A DNA stretch of 20,033 nt from Trichomonas tenax. Lineage: Eukaryota > Parabasalia > Trichomonadida > Trichomonadidae. Positions 9,604-17,159 of this stretch are shown piece by piece. The stretch spans positions 1-20,033 of the forward strand of contig JALKBU010000946.1 in NCBI GenBank assembly GCA_023091735.1, read 5' to 3'. How positions within the stretch are numbered: position 1 is the stretch's first letter; the number at the start of each line of letters is the position of its first letter. The notes under the pieces are model-generated. The model was not told where the DNA came from, searched no databases, and was given only the letters and a program-made list of their open reading frames with translations. The position numbers were made by a program, and so were the translations under genes.

Positions 9604-10710
9604 ATGGAAGATGATCAACAGTTCTAGAGAAGATTTCAATGACTTTTATTGGAATGACAAACAACTTGTTTTTCTTTATAGTTATGTCCAGTGCCCAAAG
9701 AATCATTAAACATTACAATGCCAGTGGATTTCTTCCGGCCACTGATACAGCAATTACTTTTAGTGGCCTGTTTGCTGGCTTCATCAAGTCTGCGTTCACA
9801 CAGTGGAACATTTCATATGATATTCGCTTTATTATTAATTCGATTTTAATGGGAGTTGGTGTTCTTGGATGTGCTTATGCACCGAAGTTCTGGATGTGTT
9901 TCGATTCTATCATTTTCCTAGGTTCTTCATGCAATTTCGGTGAATCTGTGACAATTGGTTATATGGCGTAGATTAAGAGGTCTTCAATGATGAAATTTTG
10001 GGGTATTGGAACAGGGAACTAGTTATATCTGTTGATTTTAATTATGTTTATTCTTTCTTATGTCTTTTACCACTTTTAGTACTATATCTGCTCTGCTACT
10101 TCCTTGTTTTCAGAGAAAACCATCCAACATTGATACAAGACCTTTAATATCTGAAAACCTAACAGAAGAGAGTCAAAAGCAAGAGGAGGTTAAATGCTGG
10201 TCAGCTTCATTCTCGAAGAAGATACTTTACTATGTAATCACATGCGATCTCACATATTTTGCTCAAGATGTTATTGCATCAGCATTTTTGGACTGTGCAC
10301 AAACTCAGGAATTCCAAAAGTCGCACAAATACTTTTATTCACTGTTAACACTTGTTGAGCACATTGGCATTTTAATCTTTTGTTCATCACTTTCATTCTT
10401 CGAGTTTTCGCATCTTTGGTTCCTCACAATGTTCCAAATCACCAATTTCTTTATTTGGATGTTACAAGCAATGTATTATTGAATGCCAATATGGTCAGAA
10501 TTTGTTTTGATATTTATTGTTGGATCTGTTGCAGGTTTAGGATATACGAATACATACCACATGATACTGAAGAACAAGAACTTATCACTTAAAGAAAAGG
10601 AGATTGGCACAAATATTAATGCATTAACAGCAACAATTGCTGTCTTGATTGATACAGGATTTGGAATTCTTGCAGAAAAGACGTTCTTAAGAAGATATGT
10701 ACCTCAATGA
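9604..10710 (+). pseudogene. CLN3: CLN3/battenin-family membrane transporter, decayed
   Basis: Fragments in two frames match the order of the battenin (CLN3) family, lysosomal/endosomal polytopic membrane proteins of MFS fold. In order: a first membrane helix with NNLFFFIVMSSAQRII (9639 on); GESVTIGYM followed after a stop by RSSMMKFWGIGTG, equivalent to the family's GE...WWSSGTG motif; a loop with CWSASFSKKI; SLLTLVEHIGILIFCSSLSF; and GLGYTNTYHMILKNKNLSL with a following membrane helix, equivalent to the family's AYVNTFHNI region. Lesions: ancestral ATG 9604 followed by TAG 9625-9627 with a frame change before 9639; TAG 9969-9971; a second TAG at about 10020-10022; a frame change between about 10022 and 10060; and TGA 10480-10482 (probably TGG before). 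The last frame ends with TGA at 10708-10710. With at least five lesions it cannot yield a full protein. The family call is confident; the decay is directly visible. Confidence 0.85.
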
Positions 10711-10999
10711 TTATATTATTATATATTATTTTTGTTAGATAAAGAATAACTTTCATAATTGCAATTCTTATTATGCATCACTTAGAAATAACTAATAAAA
10801 GCTTAAAACTATATGGACTGATGATAAATTTGCTTTATCTTGATCAAAATCTAATATTAACTATGATTTTTTCATTTTCTGTTCATATTTTATTTATCCA
10901 CATGCTAGAGTATATATGATGATGATTTGAACTTGTAATGAAAATTTTGTCATGTAAATTGTCCGCGCTGACATGTAAAAAAGTATCAAAAAAATTAAA
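10711..10999. promoter_or_regulatory. Intergenic region upstream of the SAP/LEM-like gene
   Basis: AT-rich with no gene. Just before the ATG at 11000 it carries a tandem pair of the shared motif in the same orientation: TGTCATGTAAA at 10948-10958 and TGACATGTAAA at 10969-10979, 21 bp apart (two helical turns). A TCAAA at 10986-10990 is close to, but not within, the TCAYW initiator consensus. Confidence 0.5.
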
Positions 11000-11485
11000 A
11001 TGGATTCTGGTATTAATTGGAATAATCTCTCTTCTTTATCTGTTCAAGAATTGAAGCAAATCTGTCAGAAACATCAAATACCTGTTGGAAATCGAGCAAC
11101 AAAAGCTCAATTTATTTCAAAAATTCAACAAGAGCAAAATAAAATCATGAGTTCCCCAAAACCAACGAAACATGTGACAATAGAGGATAATGATAATGTG
11201 AAAACTCCTCAAAGAACAATTCCTGCTTCTATTTTTGATGATTCTCCAACACCAGTTAAAGTTTATTCAAAAGGAAATACACCAATAGCCATTGATTCAC
11301 CAATTGCAGAAATTCCTACAACTCCTGAGCCTCGAATCATAAGTCCTTCTGTGAGAGAAAGATTAGCAAGTCCTGTAGCAGGAAAACATCATCACAATCG
11401 AAGAGATACAAAGAAGGAATTAATTTTATTAATGTGGCTTGTTGTTCTCGTTATCAGCATTATTGCAATATTTCTTCTTAGATAA
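11000..11485 (+). CDS. SAP/LEM-like tail-anchored protein, candidate inner nuclear membrane
   Basis: The product is 161 aa. Residues about 8-46 have the helix-extended-loop-helix pattern of SAP/HeH/LEM modules: LSSLSVQELKQICQKHQIPV, then GNRATKAQFISKIQ. Such modules bind DNA or chromatin. Residues 50-135 are low-complexity and rich in S/T-P sites (KTPQ, DSPTPVK, DSPIAE, TTPEP, ISPS, LASP), which look like targets of proline-directed kinases. A basic patch (GKHHHNRRDTKKE) precedes a single hydrophobic segment at about 141-160 (LILLMWLVVLVISIIAIFLL) that ends one residue before the C-terminus, so the protein is tail-anchored. DNA-binding head, phosphorylatable linker and C-terminal membrane anchor together resemble Heh/Src1/LEM-type inner nuclear membrane proteins. 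This assignment is inferred from architecture, not from a clear family match. The start is the first ATG; the frame is intact and codon use is AT-rich like its neighbours. Confidence 0.72.
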   Translation: MDSGINWNNLSSLSVQELKQICQKHQIPVGNRATKAQFISKIQQEQNKIMSSPKPTKHVTIEDNDNVKTPQRTIPASIFDDSPTPVKVYSKGNTPIAIDSPIAEIPTTPEPRIISPSVRERLASPVAGKHHHNRRDTKKELILLMWLVVLVISIIAIFLLR

Positions 11486-11756
11486 TTCTCATTCATAACT
11501 TTATTATAACGACATAATATAGTGAAATCAGTTTCATTTTGCATTCTCAAAAGTATCAAAGTAATTGAAAAATATTTCATAATAATTTAGCAAACATATA
11601 ATTTTTACTGGTTATCTATAGAGAGCTTCTAACATTCAATTCATATTTTCATTCAATATGGCTCTAATTGATATATTATCGAAGGTTTTTTTAAAGAATA
11701 AAATAATTGACATTTGTCAAAAATAGGTCATTTTTTAATTTTTAAACGGTCATAAT
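11486..11756. other. AT-rich spacer with promoter of the CaaX-tail gene
   Basis: No gene seen. Two TCAYW-type motifs precede ATG 11757: TCATT 11728-11732 and TCATA 11750-11754. Their A residues would give leaders of 27 and 5 nt. The CATGTAAA motif present in neighbouring spacers is absent here. Confidence 0.45.
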
Positions 11757-12314
11757 ATGGAAGATCGACATATTAGCGAGAATCAGAAAGATTTGCCATT
11801 CAATGCCAGCTCTGCGATAAAGCAGATTGAAAAGCATCACGCTGAACTTATAGCAAAGAAAAACAAATTCTATAATTGCATAAATCAATCAGATAAATAT
11901 CAACCATCGTCAAATAACCGAGGATTGAACACACTTGGTGACGTTGACACATCAATCACTGAATATTGCTCTATATTTAGAGACTGTTTGTCACACGTTG
12001 AAGCTTTTATGCACGATGTTATGTTGACAAAAATGGAGAATGGAACAGATTTCGAGAATTATGAGCGGTTCTGCACTGGTTTAGATGGTGTTAAAGAGAA
12101 ATTAGTTGAGATTATATCTGAATGCTACGAATTCCAAAAGGAGCACGATATTCAGAGAGGCCAGGATGAGTACATTATTAAGTCATTGCTTACGAGGCAC
12201 CGCGAGAGACAAAAACAAAATATCGATTATTTGATACGCCAAATGGATTCTGTTCGGCGCTACTATAACCAGCTTATACAGCCCAATTCAGAACAAAAGT
12301 GTCGCATATGTTAA
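11757..12314 (+). CDS. Small helical protein with CaaX-like C-terminus
   Basis: The product is 185 aa, predicted almost wholly helical, hydrophilic and acidic/basic mixed, without membrane segments or signal peptide. I do not recognise the family. Residues about 19-40 (SAIKQIEKHHAELIAKKNKF) and 95-170 (YERFCTGLDGVKEKLVEIIS; RQKQNIDYLIRQMDSVRRYY) look coiled-coil forming. The protein ends KCRIC, so the last four residues C-R-I-C fit a CaaX prenylation box loosely (the first a is Arg). Lipid anchoring of a coiled-coil protein to an internal membrane is a reasonable guess but unproven. The start is fixed by TCAYW motifs 5 and 27 nt upstream. The stop is TAA at 12312-12314. It converges on the M20 gene with only 77 bp between stops. 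Confidence 0.75.
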   Translation: MEDRHISENQKDLPFNASSAIKQIEKHHAELIAKKNKFYNCINQSDKYQPSSNNRGLNTLGDVDTSITEYCSIFRDCLSHVEAFMHDVMLTKMENGTDFENYERFCTGLDGVKEKLVEIISECYEFQKEHDIQRGQDEYIIKSLLTRHRERQKQNIDYLIRQMDSVRRYYNQLIQPNSEQKCRIC

Positions 12315-12391
12315 GAAAATAATTTCATTGTTTTTTGGAGTAAAAAGTAATGTTTTTTTTCGAATAATATCAACCTTTTACGTAAACTCCT

Positions 12392-13984
12392 TTACTTAGC
12401 CTGTGCAGCACGGGCCTTGACGAAGAGGGATGGGAAGCGGGCCATGACAGCGATTGGAGCCCAGATGTGGTCCTTGTGGAGGTACTCACCGAGCTTGTGG
12501 CAGTGGTGCTCGTAGCCAGCGCCGATGCCGAACATTGGTGGGTGGACGTACTCGCCGACCTCGATCCAGTTCTTGTTCTCGAGTGAGAATCTGGCATCCT
12601 TCTTCTTGATTGGGTAGCCGACACCATCTGTGGAGAAGATCCATCTCTCGACACGTGGCTCCTTGCGGAGGTGATCGTTATCGAGTGGCTCGTTCTCTGG
12701 GATGTGAGGTGTAACACAGCGCTTGTAAGCCTCGTAAGCGGACTGGACGACTGGATCTGTCATTGGTGTAACCCAACCCATGTAGTCCTGTGGGTTATCA
12801 GCCTTGACGCCTATCCAGGACTCGTGGTCGTAGAATGGGATTGAGATGTTGACCTTGCAGCCAGCCTTGCGGGCCTCAGCGACGGCCTTAAGGGACTCGA
12901 CTTCCTTGATGGCGCCCTCTGAGTTCTCGCCAGCTGTCATTCTGCGATCGAATCTGAAGACGAAGCGAGCTGGGACAGCGCAGTCGGATGGTGTGTCAAG
13001 CTGGCACCATGATGTTGTGCGTGTGCCCTTGCCAAGGAATGGGTGTGGAAGGAAGCCGTTGCGCTCCTGCTCCTCAGCCTCAGCGATGATCTTGGAGCCC
13101 CACTCGAGTGGGTTGATGCCCTGTGTTGGCATGGAGCCGTGGCATGACTGGCCGACGACTTCAACCTGGACCTGGCAACGACCACGCTGGCCGATGTAGA
13201 TGCCGCATGGGCCCTTGCCTGGGGCGAGGTCGCCTGTGCCTTCTGTAAGGATGACGCAGTCTGGGACCTGATGTGGGGCAAGATCCTGCTTGCGGATGAT
13301 GTGCATTGGAGCACCACCGTCGTTATCTTCTTCAGCAACTGTGCCGACGGAAACGATGACGGAGCCCTTGAGGGAGCCGAGATGCTTTGTCTCGAGGAGG
13401 ATCTTTGTGGCGAAGATCTGGGAAACGACACCCTGAAGCTGGTCAGCTGTGCCACGGCCGAAGAGGAGGCGGTCCCACATCTCCTTTGGTGGGATGTGGC
13501 GGAGTTCAGCCTTGAGGGCTTCCTCAGAGACTTTGTCCTTGTCTGTAAGGCCATTGAAGCAGTCGATACCCTCACCAAGGCGCTTGTGCCATTCCTCACG
13601 GAGTGGGTAAACTGTATCTGTGTGGCCATCCATATAGATGCACTTTCTCTGGTCTAATGGGATGTCATCAGCATCATCTGTGACTGTCCAGACGATAGAG
13701 CCGAATGGGTCGATCTTAACGTCCTCAGCCTTTGTAACAGCGCCGAGTTCGAAGATTCTCTTCTTGAGGTACTCAAGGCGTGGGCCTTCGTGGTTGGATG
13801 TGCCGCAGAATGAGTCCTTCTCGTAGTGGTCAGCTGGGATTCTGACGATCTCTCGGAGGAGCTCGATAGCATCTGGAGCGTACTTCTGAGAAAGTTCGAA
13901 AATCTTTTGGTCGAGCTCTGTTAAGTCGTCGCACTTTGGCCACTGGATCTTAGCAAAGTTGAATTGATCAGCAACAGCAGTCAT
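12392..13984 (-). CDS. M20-family metallohydrolase, YgeY-like, 530 aa
   Basis: This is a zinc-dependent amidohydrolase/peptidase of clan MH (M20/M25/M40). The metal and catalytic motifs are present in order (numbered from ATG 13984): DGHTDTV with H121 and D123; GRGTADQ with bridging D181; catalytic AEED at about 217-220; ILTEGT with E248; and the dimerisation-domain motif GQSCHGSMP with H282. A histidine-rich GAGYEHHCHK lies near the C-terminus and would supply the last metal ligand. GQRGR and SCHGSMP resemble the bacterial YgeY/ArgE-like branch. The substrate is probably a dipeptide, N-acyl amino acid or carbamoyl compound but cannot be named. I chose ATG 13984 because TCATT (13996-13992) puts +1 10 nt upstream; the frame extends further only to a GTG at 14014. 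The stop TAA runs into TAAA, the trichomonad poly(A) signal. The gene is much more GC-rich, especially at third positions, than everything around it, meaning high expression with codon bias or bacterial origin. It is complete and likely functional. Confidence 0.92.
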   Translation of the reverse strand: MTAVADQFNFAKIQWPKCDDLTELDQKIFELSQKYAPDAIELLREIVRIPADHYEKDSFCGTSNHEGPRLEYLKKRIFELGAVTKAEDVKIDPFGSIVWTVTDDADDIPLDQRKCIYMDGHTDTVYPLREEWHKRLGEGIDCFNGLTDKDKVSEEALKAELRHIPPKEMWDRLLFGRGTADQLQGVVSQIFATKILLETKHLGSLKGSVIVSVGTVAEEDNDGGAPMHIIRKQDLAPHQVPDCVILTEGTGDLAPGKGPCGIYIGQRGRCQVQVEVVGQSCHGSMPTQGINPLEWGSKIIAEAEEQERNGFLPHPFLGKGTRTTSWCQLDTPSDCAVPARFVFRFDRRMTAGENSEGAIKEVESLKAVAEARKAGCKVNISIPFYDHESWIGVKADNPQDYMGWVTPMTDPVVQSAYEAYKRCVTPHIPENEPLDNDHLRKEPRVERWIFSTDGVGYPIKKKDARFSLENKNWIEVGEYVHPPMFGIGAGYEHHCHKLGEYLHKDHIWAPIAVMARFPSLFVKARAAQAK

Positions 13985-13991
13985 TAAGAAA

Positions 13992-13996
13992 AATGA
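13992..13996 (-). promoter_or_regulatory. Initiator-like TCATT for the M20 gene
   Basis: Reading on the minus strand, TCATT matches TCA(+1)Y(T/A); its A (13994) lies 10 nt before ATG 13984. It decides the start in favour of that ATG over the upstream GTG. Confidence 0.6.
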
Positions 13997-14267
13997 TATG
14001 TTATTTTTAGACACTCAAAATTTGAAAAACTTCATCGTTTTGAGATCAGAAAATTAAAACGATGATCTTTTAAACTATTGCGTGAGAGATGATTGGGGGT
14101 GTTTTTAAAAAGTTTTCAAAAAATATAAAAGGACAAAATGTTATAATCTGACATTGAGATTTGACGCGTAAAATGATTATAATCATCGTTTAACCTCCTG
14201 GTCAATTTATTCTCTACTTTGGTTCTCATTTCCAAATCTCCACAAATTTTGTTGATTGGTATAAAAC

Positions 14268-14305
14268 TTTTACATGGCATATTGAAAGGCAATACGACAT
14301 GTAAA
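14268..14305. promoter_or_regulatory. Inverted pair of TGNCATGTAAA motifs upstream of the M20 gene
   Basis: TTTACATGGCA (14269-14279, motif on minus strand) and CGACATGTAAA (14295-14305, plus strand) lie about 285-320 bp upstream of ATG 13984. A related TGACGCGTAAA lies at 14162-14172. The same motif recurs in pairs in two other intergenic regions of the window. Function is inferred. Confidence 0.4.
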
Positions 14306-15859
14306 TTAGGGCTTTTGAAGGTGATTTTTCGATATTTTTGTTTAAAAGTTTTTCTAAAATATATTTAAGGGATGGAGAAATTTCTGACAAAGGGTAAATT
14401 TTTTAACGTATTTGATTTTACCTCTATTATTCCTCATTTTGATCTGATAATATATTCAGATATTGATTTTGCATGTGTTTTCTTTGACACTGAACTCAAA
14501 ATGAAAAATATTTTTTGATCGGGCGATCATCGATCATTTTTTGATCACAAAATTATATGTTTCAGGTATAACTATAGCTCTTTTATTATAAAAATTCTTT
14601 CAAAATTGAATGTTTATATCGAAAAATCAACTTGTTATGAATATTGAAAAAATTATCCGCAATCAATTATCCTATTCTCATCCTTTATGAGCTGCTTCAT
14701 CTGGTATTTTAAAGGGCTTTATTCCAATAACTGCAAAGCTGATTCTTCTTCACTCTTGTTTCAGAAAATAACCAAATTACATACTTTGTGACATCGAAAC
14801 GATATTTGAGGCTAGAGAAACTTTTCACTGCCTTCCGTAGTCAATGCTGCGTGTACTGAACATATTGCGGTAAAACAATTTTTAAATCAATGTGAATCCG
14901 AAGAACGATCATTATTAATCCTAGCAGGAACTAAGAATCTATCCAAGCACAAAGAGCATAGCCGTATTTTAAAGAACCGCTTCATTTTAATATATTTTTT
15001 TGTTTCATTACGAGCATATTTAGATTGGTCTATGAATTAGAATATTAACACATATAGTGTTACAAAGCCATAAGGGAGTTAAACATTTTTCATTATTCAT
15101 ATAGGAAAGATAACATATTCTTTAGTTCCAGTCCCATATTTCGTTTTGATGATCTATTCTAACAATGATATAATAAGAAAAGTTGATGCGATGTTTATTG
15201 CTTAGACTTTGCTATGACAAAATCAACAAAACACCAATGATAATGATTTTTAGAGTTTTTTAGTGTAATGATATATGCTATAAATGCGGTATTAACTGCA
15301 ATGACTCACTTAGATGTCGGCTGACTCCAACAGCTGCTTTTCTTGTTAATCTGTTTCAATTTCTTTTTTTTTGTTCACACTTTGTAAGCATCAATTAACT
15401 TCTTCCATTGAGTATGAGTGGACTTTGCTGTTCAAATATTCTGATCTCATTAACTCAACACATATAGATCCTTAAATTATATTAGTGATTTATAGGTAAT
15501 CCTACTTCAACAGTCTAATATCACATAGGAACAACCATTGCTATAACATGCATATTCTCATTCTCAAGTGATGTTAATCTTTTTCAGTTACTTAGGTCAA
15601 AGAAGGGATCATATTTTTAATTTTAGTGATGATCTAGTTATGATTTGAATTTCTCCTCAATAACAGTAATTTTGAAGGCATTTATATATGAACAATATGA
15701 TATTGGCAGTACTAATTATACCTATATGATCCAAATCAAAGTTGATTGAAGAGGAATTGAATTAATATGAAAAATATTTGCCCGAAGAAATGAATAAAAA
15801 TACTTTTGCTAAAAATTCTTAGAGAATAGAAAAATGAGATGTATGATATGAGCTGTATT
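14306..15859. other. 1.5-kb AT-rich region without recognisable gene
   Basis: I see no family I can name. The longest orphan open stretch is plus strand 14816-15037 (74 codons, between TAG 14813-14815 and TAG 15038-15040), with an aliphatic, Lys/Glu-rich central part and no ATG until its last codons. It could be a fragment of a dead gene. A cluster of four GATC sites lies at 14517-14546, flanked by two T6GATC boxes. The rest is low-complexity A/T. Confidence 0.4.
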
Positions 15860-15882
15860 TAGGGATACAAATCTGGAAGATA
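15853..15882 (+). repeat. Left target duplication and terminal inverted repeat of hAT-like element
   Basis: CTGTATT (15853-15859) is followed by the 23-bp left inverted repeat (15860-15882). It matches the right end at 22 of 23 positions. Confidence 0.8.
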
Positions 15883-16917
15883 AAAAATTGACTTCTGGAA
15901 AAAAGTCTGGAAATAAGAAATTTAATTTTATAACATAAGCAAAAACATAAATTCTGTATTTAGATCATAAGGTAATATAAATGCAGCTAAATTGAACGAT
16001 GTAATGCTTGTTTTATATTTAATCAAAATAAATTGACCCAAAAAATTCTTTTCTATAGATTCTAATGGCCTAAATTAAGCCAATATTTGCTATATATTCG
16101 TAAATAGGCTTGAATATGCTGTAGCAATGACTTAAGAAGGAAAGTTGAGAGTAAGCTTCGTTTATTGGTTTCGCATGAGTTATTTATGCTACTTGGGAAA
16201 TGCGGGTCCATGTATTGCTATGCATGATGTGACAATCGCGATTTTCACAATTTTTGGAATTGATCAGTCAGAAACTGCTCATTTATTGGAAACGAAGTTT
16301 CAGACATGCTCAGTCATCATCAATGAGATCATGATAGAGGTCCTTCATATCATTATAATTTGTATTCTTGGCCAAGAAAAATAATGAAGAAACTTCCAAT
16401 TTCTCAAATTCTCGTTACTAAATCTCCAGAATAAATTGTAAACTTTTCATGTCACTATTGTTATTCTATATGAATAGAGTAAAATATTAAAAAATCAATT
16501 TTCGATTTTATGCTATTTCCAGATTATCGGAAATCCCTCAATATCTTCCAATTGATATATGCATTCTTCAGATAACAAGGATCATATTTATCAACTTTTT
16601 GAATTGTCTTTGAGACCAAATTTCCTGCTTCCAAAACGTCACTTTTCACTCAATTTTGCTCACTTTTCTGGAAGTTAATGGCAGGAAATTTCCAGGGAAA
16701 ATGTAACAATCATAATGAATATGGTGAAATTGCACGAAAACATAGTGCTCCTCAATCTATAACGAGCTGCTGATTTAAAAACATGAAAACTCATGAAGTT
16801 TTGTCCAGTAAATAATTTATTTGACAAAAAACGATAAAAAGAAGGTTATTTTGTCTGGAAGATTGCAAAAATGCAAATCAGGAAAATTCCAAAATATCTT
16901 CCAGATTTGCATCCCTA
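15860..16917. mobile_element. Non-autonomous hAT-like DNA transposon (1,058 bp)
   Basis: The ends form 23-bp terminal inverted repeats with one mismatch (15860-15882 and 16895-16917), starting TAGGGATRCAAATCTGG. The outermost bases fit the hAT end consensus (C/T)AGRGNTG. The element is bracketed by a direct CTGTATT at 15853-15859 and 16918-16924. hAT elements normally make 8-bp duplications, and GCTGTATT / ACTGTATT would be an 8-bp version with one mismatch if the last A of the right end is counted as flank. TCTGGAA or its complement recurs inside at 15872, 15894, 15906, 16517, 16667, 16854 and 16899, like transposase-binding subterminal repeats. No transposase frame exists inside; a 79-codon frame at 16145-16384 opens on TTG and shows no domain. 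It would need a transposase in trans. Confidence 0.78.
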
Positions 16918-16924
16918 CTGTATT
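16895..16924 (-). repeat. Right terminal inverted repeat and target duplication of hAT-like element
   Basis: The 23-bp right inverted repeat (16895-16917) ends ATCCCTA, followed by a second CTGTATT (16918-16924). Confidence 0.8.
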
Positions 16925-17019
16925 AAATAGAGTGCAGGACAAATCCAACTAACGTGTTTTGTAAAGTGTCAGATTTGTCAGAAATAGATTTGGTGAGCAG
17001 TTTACAAAAAGTGTCATTT

Positions 17020-17159
17020 TGCAATGGGGCATCTAGACAGAGGTTCGAAAGTGCGTGAAAGCACGCGCGGCTTTCACGATACATAGATGCTATACTTGGT
17101 GTCCTAGTGCATGATTCGCAGTCTTCGACACTGGCGGTGCCACTGAGGTCTGCCCGACC
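17020..17159. other. GC-rich, hairpin-rich segment abutting MULE fossil
   Basis: The base composition is abruptly GC-richer than the surrounding A/T DNA. Nested inverted repeats are visible: outer GCATCTA (17029-17035) with TAGATGC (17084-17090), enclosing CGTGAAAGC (17054-17062) with GCTTTCACG (17070-17078) around a 7-nt loop. Further right there is an imperfect hairpin (CACTGGC ggt GCCACTG) and GGTC/GACC. On the minus strand the transposase frame also stays open across it for 77 codons after the TAG at 17160-17162. It may be structured RNA, the end of the MULE, or the transposase C-terminus after a nonsense change. I could not match it to a tRNA or 5S rRNA. Confidence 0.45.

Noticed and set aside
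12846..13872. Several long frames on both strands inside the M20 gene, up to 230 codons
   Set aside because: They arise because the GC-rich gene has few stops in other frames; low-complexity Ser/Arg/Thr translations with no domains.
16145..16384. 79-codon plus-strand frame inside the hAT-like element
   Set aside because: Opens on TTG, shows no transposase or other motif, and lies within a non-autonomous element.
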